Positions 1 to 11,656 of a DNA stretch of 64,000 nt are shown here, in pieces. The notes below the pieces were generated by a model. That model was not told the origin of the DNA and ran no database searches. It saw only the letters and a program-made list of their open reading frames with translations. Where the stretch lies: contig JAHRBS010000009.1 of assembly GCA_024305745.1 (NCBI GenBank), forward strand, positions 1,984,001 to 2,048,000, written 5' to 3'. Made by a program: the position numbers and the translations under genes. Source of the stretch: Polyporus tsugae (taxonomy: Eukaryota > Basidiomycota > Agaricomycetes > Polyporales > Polyporaceae). Numbering within the stretch: the first letter of the stretch is position 1; the number at the start of each line of letters is the position of its first letter.

Positions 1-891
1 CTGCTGACGTCGACAGTACCCCCGCCAGCGTCGACTATAATGACGCTTTCCCCCTCCTGCATGACATGGTGAACGTCAGGCGACATCGCGACTCACACGG
101 TCATGCAACACGCACCTGGATAATGCTGGTCGCGAGCCCGTTGTTGATGCAGAAGTTGAGGCTCGCCTCGCCCTCCGTGACGAAGCGGATGCGCGAATAG
201 CCCGCACTCGTGTCCGGAACAAGGCCGGCGGTCACCGCAGCCTGACGTATCTTGCTCTGCTGCAGGCCTTCCCAGCCGTTGGGATGGGAGAGCACGAAGA
301 CGATCTGGTCTTGGACCGAGTTCCACAGGCTTTCCCCGTTGCTGTGCGTCTCACAGATGTAACGGCGGGCGCATGCGAAGAGGTAGCCCAGGAAATCGGC
401 CAAAACGTCGATGGCGGTCTTGTTGGGAGGCAGCGGGCGAAGGTCCTTCTGGGAGATCGCGCTCGAGTCCAACCCCTCCGGGCGCAGGTGCAGCTTGAAC
501 CTGCGTGAATATCAGCAAGTGCCCGGCGCTCAGCGGGTAGCGGGGGACGTACCATTCCACGAAGATTAGGTCCTCATCTTCTACGACGAGCTCCATGCCC
601 GGAACCGTAGCCTCAGCGCCGGCAGAGTGAAGGGTGCCATCCTGACGATAGTACAGAATGGACGGGATTTTGCAGTTGCCGGCCTCGCTCTCTTGCCCCG
701 GGTAACTGTCGATGCCGATCAGTGGAAGTGGACGGTTTTTCACTCTGTTTCGCGCACCGGGTAATGCTGTGGGTGCTAGGGACTTCTCCAGGGTCGAGTA
801 TGGCGTAAGAGACACCGGAAAAAGTGGTCCCGACATCTATCCCCACAACCAGCTTGCGAACTAGTCCTCGATAGGCTTCCGATGCAGGCAT
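1..891 (-). CDS. HSPA12-like Hsp70-family ATPase, 3' end cut by window edge
   Basis: Four exons are visible: 891-758, 705-553, 500-116 and 56 to beyond base 1. The ATG at 889-891 is followed by the phosphate-1 motif IDVGTTFSGVSYAILDP. Exon 4 carries the phosphate-2 motif IIVDAGGGTVDVSS, after which the window ends. Family knowledge: actin-fold ATPases of this type resemble animal HSPA12A/B, which lack the canonical Hsp70 DLGGGTFD wording. Splice sites match those of three paralogues at 47.4, 53.5 and 60.4 kb exactly in position. It is divergent from the coiled-coil gene at 1269, with 377 bases between the two ATGs. ATP binding and hydrolysis is inferred from the motifs; the client or partner is unknown. 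The rest of the ATPase domain and the C-terminus lie outside the window. Confidence 0.85.
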
Positions 892-920
892 GACGGGGCT
901 CAGTGGGCAGTACGACGAGG

Positions 921-940
921 GGCGTCGGATGATCTTATGG
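921..940 (-). promoter_or_regulatory. Conserved core promoter block of the Hsp70-like gene family
   Basis: On the minus strand the block reads CCATAAGATCATCCGACGCC and ends about 30 bases before the ATG. The same block (CATAAG or TATAAG, then TCATCCGACGC) precedes all four Hsp70-like genes in this window. It probably serves as a TATA-like element plus the transcription start region. This is inferred from conservation only. Confidence 0.5.
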
Positions 941-1268
941 CGGCCCAGAACTAGGTTTCATACAGGTTCATTGTACGGCCATGCTGCGATAACGGGATCT
1001 ACGCTGTGGGAGATCGATCCACGCGGTCTCCTGTGCGCAATGTATCCTGCTTCTTTATTAAATGGGTAGACGGTGGACTCGTGTCAGTGAAATGGCCAGT
1101 CCGAAAGGAGGCGTCGACGCACATTACTTTTGAGGCAGAGTTGAAGCGGCGATTCGCATATCGATCACTAGGGACTCAGAAGAAAGGGAGCGAGGAGCAT
1201 CTGAAGCCCCCCCCTGCCCTCCTGCTCTGCGAACCTCTTCCTCGACCTCTTCTGCGAACCTCTTGCGG

Positions 1269-2698
1269 ATGTTCCAAAGGCTCTCCAGCGCCTTGCGTCG
1301 GCGATCCCTGAGTACGGACACTCGCTGTCCGACTTGCCAGCGAAGTTCCGCGAGCGATGCATCCAGTCTGTCGCGAACAGGCCCGTGGAAAGAAGGCACC
1401 GACGCTCAAACCGACTCCGACCAACGCGTTGATGTCGAATCGCACCACCCCATCCTCCAGGACACGAAATCCGAGATGGCGGTGGAGACATGGAGGAAGA
1501 GGGCGCACGAGGCCGCACAACACGCGCGCTCGTTCGAAGCCGACGTGACAGAGGCGAACTGGCATCGCGAGGCAGAACGGGTGGAATTCGATCGGTGGAC
1601 GAAGGAGGCGACGAGACAGGTGTCCGAATCAGAGGATCGCGCCAAACACCTCGAGGTCGCCGTCGCCCAACTTGCACAGGAGCTGCGTCAGGCCAAAGAC
1701 GAACTCAGGAAGACAGAGGTTCTGCTCGACACGAGGTCCGCTGAGCTGCGGGATGCCCAAGCGTATCTGACCCGGCTGGACGATGTCGCCGATGCGGAAG
1801 TTCTTCAGCTCATCGATGGGATCAACTCCAGGATCTTCCAGGTCGCGGCAAGCATTGCGGACACGTTCCAGTCGCAATGCGGCGAGCGGAAGGACATGCA
1901 AGTGTCGCAGGAAGCTGCCGCGCGCCTGCAGGGCCTAGTCAGCAGCGACCTTCTGCCCGTGCTCAGCTCCGTCGACCACGCCCCTGATCCCCTCGTAGTA
2001 CAAACCGTCCTCCAGGCCGCTATGGCTTCCTACACGAGATCGCTGTGTGACACGTGGAGCTTCTGCATCGGCGACCCCTCGTGCTTCGTTCAGAATGTTT
2101 ATCACTTGATGAGACAAACAGGTACGCACCTTTCAGATATCTGGTAAGAATTCCTATTCACGACAAACTAGAACAACAATCAGTTGCAGGTAGATGGAGG
2201 GCGCTGTATCTAACGTACATGAAGAAGTTCCTCGCGGACGACACAGAACGTCGGCGCGTCGCCAGGGACGAGCTGCTGGAGCACGTCATGGACATCCTCC
2301 TAGCTAGTGGAATCGTAGCGTCGCGACAGGACCTTCGCCGGGCGGTGGAGCGTAGTCATGCCGATGTGCTACGTGAGGTCATCCGACTATGCCACGAATT
2401 CCAGTGCATCACCGTCGAGAGAATTATCTCCCGGGACCTCCTGATCTACACCGTTCATCCAGGGGAGCTCTTCGATACCTCTTGCATGGTCGACGAATGG
2501 GCCGATCCCAAGAGAGCGCGGAGGCGTGTGGATATTTATCCCGTGCTCTGTACCACGCAGCTTGGGGTTGTACGAGGGGAGAGGATAGCGACCGAAGAAG
2601 CGGGCGGCGAAGGGAGGATCTCCCATGTCGTCTTGCTCAAACCCAAGGTTGTCTTGACGAGCTTCCTGGATGAACTGTGGGACGAAACAAGTTCGTAA
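1269..2698 (+). CDS. Coiled-coil protein, partner of the divergent Hsp70-like gene
   Basis: Two exons (1269-2121 and 2172-2698) encode about 459 residues. The ATG at 1269 aligns with the ATGs of the paralogues at 46.9 and 53.0 kb; an in-frame TTG at 1263 is not needed. Order: short basic N-terminus; a charged heptad-rich coiled coil, roughly residues 60-160; the family signature AELRDAQAYLTRLDDVAD; then a helical C-terminal domain with EQQSVAGRW at the exon junction, and LCTTQLGVV and VVLLKPKVVL near the end. The single intron (50 bases) sits at the same place in every paralogue. No enzymatic motif is visible. The shared promoter with an Hsp70-like ATPase suggests co-expression and perhaps a complex. 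Function is unknown. Confidence 0.8.
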
Positions 2699-3609
2699 TC
2701 CACGCAAATCGTAAATGCATTTCCTCACGATCATGGTAAGCGTCCTTGTTACCTTTCTGCCAAACTTTGCAATGGCTCATCACGACCGCAAGGGAACTAG
2801 CGCAAGAAGGTTTAAGTTTGCTGCTGATACGCTCTTCTACGTATATCTTACTTGATGGATCGACTCGGAGGGGGACTGCAATGGGTTGTCGCTCGTACTT
2901 GTACTTGAAGCTGCCGAAATGTGTGACTGCATGTTTGCCTACGTTGACGCAACTGACGGAACGTCGACTTCCATTTCGATCATATGTCATCGAGTGGGTG
3001 GATGGGGAACCGAGCGTCCGGTAGCACAGCTAGATGACAACAGACCAGCCCACAAGCGACGATGAGCGAAAACGCCAATGTCCGACTCGGAGTTGAACGT
3101 TGAACGTTCAGTCATGGTGGCGAGAGGAAAAAGAGCCCTCAGCCCTCGGTACGATTAATCGGCGCAAGCGCCAGGATCGAGTCGCCTAACGTTGCCTAGG
3201 TAACTGCTAGTCCAAAGGTGGATGAAGGGAAGATATAGCTCGCTCAGGACGTAGACCGTGCTTCGAATTCTATCCTACTACGCCTGATAAGAATATTATG
3301 TTATAAAATAGTGGGGCGAGGCGGCGGGAGGGTACCAAATGTCCTTCACTGGCATGTGTAGGCACAAGAATGAGACGTAAGGATTACAGGAATTGGTAGT
3401 GCACTCGAGAGACAGACTGGGACCAGAGGAACAACGAAAAAAACTACTCGAATGTGACGCAGCGGATATGCCTCCTCTCCCCTCCACCCACCATCTACAA
3501 AATCGTCCCTGTACCGTGCCGCAAGCGACCTGCGCCTCCTCTTCTGCAGCACTTCTCCCATCTCCTAGCCTAACCCTCATTACGCCGATCGAGACAAGGC
3601 AGGTTGGCC
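2699..3609. other. Intergenic; conserved 3' flank of the coiled-coil gene
   Basis: About 2700-3000 is recognisably similar to the 3' flanks of the coiled-coil genes at 45.2-45.5, 51.3-51.6 and 57.5-57.8 kb, including a stretch reading ATTTCGGCAGCT(A/T)CAAGTAC on the minus strand. The duplication that made this pair therefore carried the 3' flank along. I see no gene in the rest, which ends at the convergent TMEM184-like gene. Confidence 0.45.
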
Positions 3610-5820
3610 TCAGTACCGCGGTGCACTGACGTTCTCCACACTCGGGCCGTTCAGATTCCCAAACCCCTCCGCGGTCGACCCGTTGCCACTGCCCCCGTAC
3701 GTGTACGGCGCTAATCTAACATTTTCCTCGAAAGATTCCCGGGGCGCGCGCACAGCGGACATGGACATGGACTCACCCCCGCCCCCTCCGCGGATCCGGG
3801 ATCCGCCCGCGCTGGAGAGGCTGCTGACGCCGGACGCGCTGCGTTCGAAGCCGAACGCCTCGCCGTACGTCTTCTTCACGGTCGCGTTCCCGTTCGCGTC
3901 CGTGATGGTGACGCGCGAGCCATGCGTGCCCGGCTTGCCGCGCACATAGTCCACGAAGAACTTGAGCGAACCCCAGATCTCGCGTGCGAAGTCGGCTGAG
4001 AGGGCAGGCGTGTCAGCGATGGGATGCAGCGGTCGGCTGGGGGAGGCGTACAGTAGTTGACGCTGTCGAGTAGTGGCCGCCCGACGCTCGTCTTGGGCCC
4101 GCCGGCGATGGTGTACTCCTTCCAGGTGTAGGCGTACATCATGAAGGCAGAGAAGAGCACCATCTGCGCCGGCCTGTGTGAACACTCACCCGTCATCGAC
4201 GTTAGCGATAGCGCACCTCAATACAGATGGCGAGTGCATTCAAACCATCCGCAATGTTCGTCGCCGTCCAGTACTCTGTTGCATGGATCACGCGCCCTTC
4301 CAACGCACTGAACTGTGATTGAAAGTGGAGGGTATCAGTGACCGCGTCGGATGAACGAAAAGTTCCAGGACGAGAACATACCACGAACGATTGGTAGAAG
4401 GTGAACATGACGATGAGCTTGATCGACAAGAACTTCGCCAACGGTTTCCGTCCCACAAGTTCATCCTTTGTCAGCCCGTAAAAGAGCAGCAGTCCATACA
4501 GGGCGATCCTGCGCAGAAGCGTGGATGTGAATGACGCAGCGAAAAAGGTAGGAGGTGCTGTCCACGTACGTGATACTGATACAGTCGATGACGCTGAAGT
4601 AGGCATGTGCAGTCTTGAAGCTCCACGGCCCCGATTGGCACAACACGCCATAGTGTTCGCAAATGATTCCCGCGAGGGATAATGCTGTAAGCAACCATGA
4701 GTGCGGGTGTGTCATGCCTCATATACTGTTCAGGCTCACCTGGTCGCAGGATGACGTATTGGAGAACGGACCACTGTTGATGTAGTCTTAAGGAGGTCAA
4801 GAATACCGCTCAGATGTGTGCGCACCTTCACGGTGTACATGAAATAAGCCTGACATGTACAGGGAAAGGGGATTAATGCGACATCGGGAGAACGAGTGTG
4901 CAAGGAACCCACCTTCGTTGGCCGATATCTCCAACAACAGAACTGGTATGCAGGTCAGCTTTGAGCAAGGCGCAGTGTTACCAGTCCACGTACAGGCATA
5001 GGCAGACTTGATTTGTCTTTGCGGAGAATGGCATGGTCGACGTCGTGGTCCACTGCTGTCGAGGCGACATACTCGATGAGGAGGAGACTTGGTACGCCCG
5101 TGTGAGTCTGCGAGAAGTAGTTACCAGGAGACGCTTTGACTCACAGAAAGGCACTGAGGGTGACGGACTGTAGGGAAATGGTATCAGCATCTAAGCCTTT
5201 TGTAGGTGGTAGGAGGTGGCGGGCTTGTTTGGAGGGAAGAGGAAAAGAGTTTGCAGAGAACTCGCCTCGTATACTGGGAAGGATTGAGAATGGTTGGTCA
5301 GATGGAACGGATATCATGAACCGTATACGCACCACACTCGATGAGGTCGTAATATGTGTAACTGTGGAAGAATCGGTAGGAAAAGAAGGAAATTATGGCA
5401 TAGACAGCGGGCATGTACAATATTCGGATGCTGCAACAAAGGTCAGGTTATAACTCCATTGGTTATAACTCCATTCGCAATAGTAGCTGTTGCGCACGTA
5501 CATTTGTCGCTGTTCGCTAGGATTTGTATAGTTCCTACATGGATTGTTGAAGTTGAGAGAGTCAAACTAGACCGCCACATACTCACCTGCAATGGAATGA
5601 AACGCTGATAACAGTCAAAATGACAGTCTATCATGCACGCTTTGTGAGCCCTGCATGAAACCTAGAGAGATGGACTGCGTACCACCGCTGCACATGCCCC
5701 CGCTATCAACCATCCTATCCTATGGGCATCCCAATTGAGCCCGTTCGAGTCCCAAAAGCTGCTTTGGTCGATCACTTCTAGGTTGTCCGACGGACAGAGA
5801 GTGCTGTTCGTTTCGACCAT
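3610..5820 (-). CDS. TMEM184 / organic solute transporter alpha-type (DUF300) membrane protein
   Basis: I resolve 15 short exons. The start is MVETNSTLC at 5820 and the stop TGA at 3610. Joined exons read through family landmarks: RIGWLIAGACAAV, then NYTNPSEQRQII (phase verified across two introns), RILYMPAVYAIISFFSYRFF, YDLIE, LLLIEYVAS, WRYRPTK, AYFMYTVKWSVLQY, LAGIICEHYGV, IALYGLLLFYGL, KPLAKFLSIKLIVMFTFYQS, EYWTATNIADGLNALAICIE, and a hydrophilic tail from DFAREIWGSLKFFVDYVRG onward. The family has seven predicted transmembrane helices and sits in vacuolar or plasma membranes of fungi; substrates are not established. The tail is Ser/Gly-rich, with a poly-Gly run. Several introns are under 60 bases and some exons encode fewer than 12 residues. 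Confidence 0.88.
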
Positions 5821-6963
5821 GTCGAGGATTCGGGAATCTGACTCGGTCGTCCCAGTTACAAGCCAGGTGAAGATAAAGGTATAGAGGGGACGGAAGAAGG
5901 AGTGGATATACGGGCGAGCGACGCCCACCGGGCGGTGGTATACAGCAGAGAATAAGGTCGGGCTGTGCGCATCGTCTGCATGCCTGCCTGCGGAGAACCG
6001 ATCACTGGTCTCGGCAGCGTGCGCTCCGTGCCCACGGTCGCTACGCAGCGCGGGTTCCGAGGAACAGTTCCTCCCTTTCCCAGCAGTCGCATACAAGTCG
6101 CATACTCGACAGCCTCGCTAGTGTCTTCCGCCGTTTAACATGACGTCGTAGGATGCAGCAAGGTAACCTCGAATGTGTATGTTTTCACTCTGCCTTGTGC
6201 AGGACAATTAGGCTTGCTTGCAAGTTCCTGGCATCCCCACTCCGACTGCTCGTGGAAACCATGATCGCTTCTCAGTCATACTTGATGACATCCACTCGGA
6301 CGTCCCATGGCCGTATACTATATACATAAGCACCACAGGTCGACCAGCACCGGCACTCGGACATGCTGCATGCAGGCTGTTTCGGTGTGCCTCGCGGTCG
6401 GAGGCTTCATCTCATCGGATGACTCATTTCAGCCTTATCAGGTGGGGAAACTTTCTTGTGGACCGAGTCCGGAATGCCAGCTGACTGGAGCATTGCTCTA
6501 CAACTGTAGAGACAGGCGTAGTCTTCAGGCCTCAAGCTCGTTTACGCGAGTCAGTAATCAACTCGCCAACCCATGGGGACATCTTAATGTTCAAGCATTC
6601 AAACGCCGAGGCATACGTTATACAGGTGAGTAAGTCCTACTTGGCTCGTCGCTCGGCTTCGAGCCTTCGACGCAGTCGCAATCAGCGCTGCCTTACACTA
6701 CTGGCATATGTACACAATGTCCAATTGCCACTGGAAAAAAAATTGGAGTTTATTGTTACATGAACATTGGCGGACCCATTCGTTCGCCCGTTGGGTCCGG
6801 CCTTGCACAAATTGCATTCTACGCACAGCTCTGAGTCCCTCCGGGTGAAGGCCTTCACGATCAGGCCCGCCGTCCCCTTCCGTTACCCACTGCGACCGCC
6901 TTGGAAGTGGGAACTAGTGCACCGGTCGTGGATGTAAGGCGCTAACGCGAATGAATGTTGCGC
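5821..6963. other. Intergenic, no gene recognised
   Basis: This stretch holds the upstream region of the TMEM184-like gene and the 3' flank of the N/Q/G-rich gene. Open frames around 6218-6633 have no recognisable motif, no supporting paralogue and no clear splice structure. Confidence 0.4.
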
Positions 6964-7548
6964 TCAGCTCGACGGAGTCGATGGAGAGCAAGTCATACTG
7001 CTCACCTGCCCATCCTGCCAGGGTGGCTGCTGGCGCGGCGTCGAAGTAGCCCTGGGAACATATCCATTCCCTCCATTCCCAGATCGCCCCCCAGCGCCCT
7101 GGCCTGAGCCTGGTTGCCTCTGCTGTTGTGGGCGCGGAGCGTGGTTGTGCGCGGTGCCATTGGCAGCGCTAGTAGTATTGTTCTGCGTCTGTTGCGTCCG
7201 CGACCTATTCTGCCTGGGCTGGTTGATAGGAGCGGCGTTGTTGAGATTGGTCGCTGTTTGCGCAGGGCGGCCGTTCTGTCCCTTGGCCTATACCAAAACG
7301 TGCGGAATATTAGCACCGCGACCAGAATAGCAGGCGTATCTGTGCAATGTCGGACTCACTTGACCTCCCTGTGGTTTGAGACGCCGGGTAGCATTATTCC
7401 CACCGATGCTTACGGCGCGACTCCCCGCATCGGCGTTCACATTGAGGTGAAGCGTGAGGGTCGTGGTAGAGTTCACGTTGGCATTTGTCGACGACGCTCT
7501 CTTGGGGGTAGTACGCGCGGGTTTCGCCTTGGCGGTCGTTGTCGCCAT
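6964..7548 (-). CDS. Low-complexity N/Q/G/R-rich protein, unrecognised
   Basis: Two exons (7548-7360 and 7287-6964) encode about 170 residues. The first begins MATTTAKAKPARTTPKR and is Ala/Thr/Lys rich. The second is rich in Asn, Gln, Pro, Arg and Gly, for example RQNRSRTQQTQNNTT and GSGQGAGGRSGNGGNG. The donor GTGAGT and acceptor TATAG are good. The 3' end is uncertain: GTGAGC directly after WQDGQ could be a further donor, and then the protein would end in a later exon. Composition suggests a disordered, possibly nucleic-acid-binding protein, but nothing specific can be assigned. An 11-base G run lies upstream at about 7591. Confidence 0.5.
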
Positions 7549-7936
7549 CGGTTGGGAGGAAGGGGAGATGTTTCCGAAAGGCTACCACGCGGGGGGGGGG
7601 GTAATACCTCAGTCTGCTGCAGTGCCGCAGCACCCCGTCTATCCTCGTACTTCTCAAACCCTATCCTTATCCTCAGCTTCTGAGACCGTCACGCGGCCCT
7701 CAAGTGCTCCCCTAACTCTCACCGTAGTTAATCCCTTAGGCATCTTCAGGCTGTGCGAACGTTTTACGGTGGAGAGACTGCAAGCTTAAGGAGGAGCGAG
7801 CAGTTGGAGATGTGGCATGACACCTCAAGCTTAGCACCGCCCGACGGCGCCCGCCGAATTAGCCATAGGCACCAACGTTCTCCTTCAAGGAACACTAATT
7901 GAGTACCAAGCTACCAGTGTTGTCTCGTATCCACCC

Positions 7937-8081
7937 GTAGTAAGCTCGCACCCCACCACCGCATCTAACACGTCCGGGGCAATAGAAGTTGAACCATCGG
8001 CGCTCCATAGCCAATCCCGATCCGGAAGGCAGCGTCGCGCCTCTCTTCGCGCGACGCGCGCGGGTCGCTGCTCACCCATCG
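7937..8081 (+). repeat. Left arm of the inverted repeat
   Basis: Begins GTAGTAAGCTCGCACCCCAC and ends GTCGCTGCTCACCCATCG. It pairs with 8309-8483 with only a few mismatches apart from the insertion in the other arm. Confidence 0.75.
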
Positions 8082-8308
8082 GTGCATTTTTAGAGTCGAG
8101 CATCCTTGTAAATGGTCATGCAAGCCGACAACCAATTGTTGTTGCTCGATTCCGATCGTGGTCAGCGTAAGCTTGGGCTTTGCCGTTGCGTCACAGTTTG
8201 TGCTTTTTCACACCTTTCCTTGGCACATTTTATCCTCCTCAATGGTCCACGGTTGTTCCCAGACGTATCACAGATCTTTTTACCGCTACATACTGGTCGC
8301 GCGTTGCG

Positions 8309-8483
8309 CGATGGGTGAGCAGCGACCCGCGCGCGTCGCGCGAAGAGAGGCGCGACGCTGCCTTCCGGATCGGGATCGACTATCGAGCGCCAATCAGGCG
8401 CTAATTGGCACGGGGGGTGCGCCGGTTCTAACTTCTATTGCCCCAGACGTGTTAGATGCGGTGGTGGGGTGCGAGCTTACTAC
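8309..8483 (-). repeat. Right arm of the inverted repeat
   Basis: Reverse complement of 7937-8081 with about 35 additional bases in the middle (around 8378-8425). An open frame crosses both arms, but only because the arm sequence itself is free of stops. Confidence 0.75.
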
Positions 8484-8512
8484 AAGACAAACTAGTGTAT
8501 GATACTCCAATC

Positions 8513-9330
8513 AGACAGCCCAAAACGCTAATTCCATTTTAGAAAGTTGTGGGGCTTGACATGCGCCGCGGCCGCGGTGTCCGATTCCGGGAACGTTACT
8601 GACCTTGGGGCCCCAGCGCCGGTCTCAACCGTACAGTAGGTGACGCCGGGCCCTGAGGCCTGACAAGGAACCCTCCAACTGTCAGCCTGGACCCGACACC
8701 CCAAAACTCGTTACCATCAACGCTGACAGACGCTGACTCACTTGGCTGTTTTAGTGTAAACAAGTACATGACTTCGCTTACATCCGAAAGTCAGATGTCC
8801 CTAGCCCTCCAACTTGCCGAGTCCAAGCTGCCAATAATGGGCTGCACGGTTGGTGCAGCCGCGTCTCCGAGTTCGCAGGCACCACTTTGGCACCACGGTT
8901 ACTTAGAGCAACAATGTGAAGACGAAGCTGTAATTGAGATTGAATTTGACCGCGCCATCCTGATTATATGTACGCGTGTCAAGTTCAGTGGTGACTTGGT
9001 GGCTTGCTCGAGGTTCTACCAGAATCGCTGTTAGTTCTGGAGGTAGGGGATGACATCCGTTCAACTAATATTAGTATTTATTAGAATGAAAGTACATTAG
9101 TAGACCTCATGAGGTGTCTCTAAGAGAAGATACAATGTGAAGGGCGCCGGCGTCCAGACCCTCGTCGTAACAACAAAAGATGAGTGAAAGGAGCGGCGGC
9201 GCGGTGAGGTCCATATAGGAATGACATATGCATGCGCGGCACAGCTAGTAACTGAGTAAAACACGGATAGAGCACAAACAAGCGACGCGTGGCGTGTACA
9301 TATCTTCGGATGGCATCGCCCATTCAACCG
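8513..9330. other. Intergenic, no gene recognised
   Basis: Contains the 3' flank of the 7-TM gene. An open frame at 8768-9034 has no recognisable motif and no splice context. Confidence 0.4.
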
Positions 9331-10671
9331 TCAGCTACGCGAGGTCCCGCTTTCAAGGTCGTTCATCGTGTTGTCCTTGCGGTCGACCTCAAGCGACTGA
9401 CGGTCGTGTGCCTGCGTGACCGAGACGTTGATTGCGACGGGGCGGAGGTTGTAGTCTGTACCGCCGATCGTCTGGCCATGGAAATCAGACGTCTGCTTGC
9501 CGGAAACCTCACTTATCGTGTCGCCAAGACCGACGCGGATGATGATGAGCGTGAAAACAACACCCTGCATAACCGCGATTTAGTTGGAGGACTCTGCGAT
9601 AGCGGCACAACTGAACTTACGATGAGCGGGCTGGTGAAATCAAGACAGATATACTGGGCGTTCGAACCAGCGAGGTACGTGCCGAGCAGAGAGGCGAGCG
9701 CGGCCGAGTAAACAGCAGCGGATTGGACCAAGGTCTCTATGACGTCCCAGTGGGACATCCTCGTCGCAACGCAGTAGTTCTTCACACGGCGATTCATCCA
9801 GATGATGCGTCCAGCGATGAGAACTGTGAGACATTATTGTGAACAACGCGCCTCACGGGCTTACAGAAACCTGAACGACCCACGCCAAAATATAGGCAGA
9901 CGGAAAATCGTGTGAAACAATCAGCACTCACTTGTAGCCAACATGTTCGTCGTGAGCGACAGAGCGAAGAATGCTTCGCCCCAGGCCGCGATGCTCTTTG
10001 CGAAGATGACTCCAAGACCCTTGACAAGCCCAATCTCGGCACATGCACCGTAACCAGCGACTACATAAACGCACGTCAGCATGAACCCAGCCGAATCAGG
10101 ATCGGTAACGCACCAGCTGTGGCGATAACCAGAAGACTCGAAGCCACGATGATCAACCAAGAGTGGTTCCACACCACGAAAAGACGGTACGTGACGAAGG
10201 TATCACCAACGAGAGTCAGCGTGACGTAGATCACGTCCTTCGCGACGAGTGTCGGGTTGCTGAGAGTATTAAAGAAATCTGTGGCGCCATTGGGCTTGCC
10301 GCCTTCCACCACGAACGCTTGGTCTGCCCGCTGCAAGTCTATAGCTAGGTGCTGTAGTACGGGGTCGGGGTCGTGTTTCACTGCGAAGGAAGGTAGTAGC
10401 TAGACATACCGTTATTGATAATATCCACATGACTGTTGAGGTGATGAAGAGCCTTTTGTTGAGGGTAGACTGACTCCGTTTCCTCTCCCTGTAGAGGAGA
10501 ATCCAGATCGCGATGGCATAGAGGACGGTAAAGGCACCGAAGAGTAACGATTCCGTGAATAGTGCGATGAGCTGCAAGACGGGGATGAGAATCAAGCACG
10601 GGCCCTGGGACAGAGCAACGACACAGTACCGAGGCTCGGGCGATAGGGAAGCGCGCTTCGTTAACGGACAT
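9331..10671 (-). CDS. Seven-transmembrane protein, Agaricomycete-type family of unknown function
   Basis: Six exons. The start MSVNEARFPIARAS at 10671 is tentative; the stop TGA is at 9331-9333. Joined exons give successive hydrophobic segments: LIALFTESLLFGAFTVLYAIAI, STVMWILSITHLAIDLQRA, LVAKDVIYVTLTLVGDTFVTYRLFVVWN, LIIVASSLLVIATA, AAWGEAFFALSLTTNML, WDVIETLVQSAAVYSAALASLLGTYL and GVVFTLIIIRVGLGD, followed by a soluble tail. The pattern of an RLFVVWN motif after helix 3 and a late IIRVGL motif is typical of a large expanded family in mushroom-forming fungi that is usually annotated as hypothetical. A receptor-like or transport role is possible, but no evidence here decides it. The first coding exon could lie further upstream. 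Confidence 0.75.
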
Positions 10672-11656
10672 CTAGAACAGGCTTGAGACTGGCGGAAATG
10701 AAGGGAAAGGGGGTCGCAGGATATCGACAGTGGTAAAGATGGGCCAGCGGATGTTCTTATACTTCAAGTTACGGCCCGCATTCTCGCGAAACCCTACGAG
10801 GCTTTTGACGGCCAATCTGGGAGATCAAGTCGACTGCGTTACCGTATTGGCGGAGCAAACGCAATGTGCCTAAGAAAATAGAGCTAGCATGGATACGGGG
10901 TCAGGCACATACTCAAGCGTGACAGCGGGAGGACGGACCACTCAACTATACTCACAGTAATATCATTGGCCCTGCATTCGACAGCTCGAACTTGGATCTT
11001 GTTGTGTACTGCAGTGACGCCAGACGGCGGCGGGTGCTGGAAGACTGGAGGCAACCAGTAATGGTAAATATTGATTGATGCCGAACTTTCTTCTGACGAT
11101 TATGTTAAACTTACGTAATGAATCCTGTCTGGACCCACTCGAGCCCCGTCACTATGGCCAGTCCTCTACTTATACTGATTGGCAGTGATCCTTTTGAGCG
11201 AGGCGTTCGCTCGTCCCTCCGAGAGCGAAGTGTGAATATTAATATTAGCATCGAACAGTGCGTATACGGACTTTCGTGTGTGCAGAAGACTCGCGATCAG
11301 TTTTCGCCGGAAATTCAGGGGAGGCGGAGGAGGCAGAGCCGTAGAAAGAAAACTCGGGGCCGGTACCTTGCCCTTCGCGGAAGGCTCCGCTAACCCATCA
11401 TGCATCGATGCATCAGTCTCCAACAATAGCGTTTCAGGAAATATCAGGGTGTTCTGTATCCAATATTACAAGGCCGCTTGTTGGAAGCTCGTCGGGAAGT
11501 CCTGGAGTCCAGAAGAAAGATTCGAGGTACTGTAAGTAGGTGGCGGCCACTGACACTGGCAGACGGTGCGCGACCTTATCACAGACATGCAATTCGATTT
11601 GATTCTCCAAGAGCTTCAGTACGTTGCCGAGCAGCGCGGTTCGGCGCGATTCATCT
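10672..11656. other. Intergenic, no gene recognised
   Basis: This is the upstream region of the 7-TM gene and the 3' flank of the serine hydrolase. The open frames on both strands near 11118-11535 overlap each other and lack motifs. Confidence 0.4.

Larger units (their letters stand above)
7897..8512. mobile_element. MITE-like inverted-repeat element
   Basis: Two long inverted arms, 7937-8081 and 8309-8483, are nearly identical. The right arm carries about 35 extra bases. A weaker outer match extends to about 7897 on the left (ATTGAGTACCAAGCTACCAG) and 8512 on the right (reverse complement ATTGGAGTATCATACACTAG). The 227-base centre codes for nothing recognisable. Non-autonomous DNA elements have this architecture. 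A target-site duplication could not be fixed by eye. Confidence 0.6.

Noticed and set aside
1006..1311. Plus frame of 101 codons overlapping the start of the first coiled-coil gene
   Set aside because: The region aligns with the divergent promoters of the other pairs, not with coding sequence.
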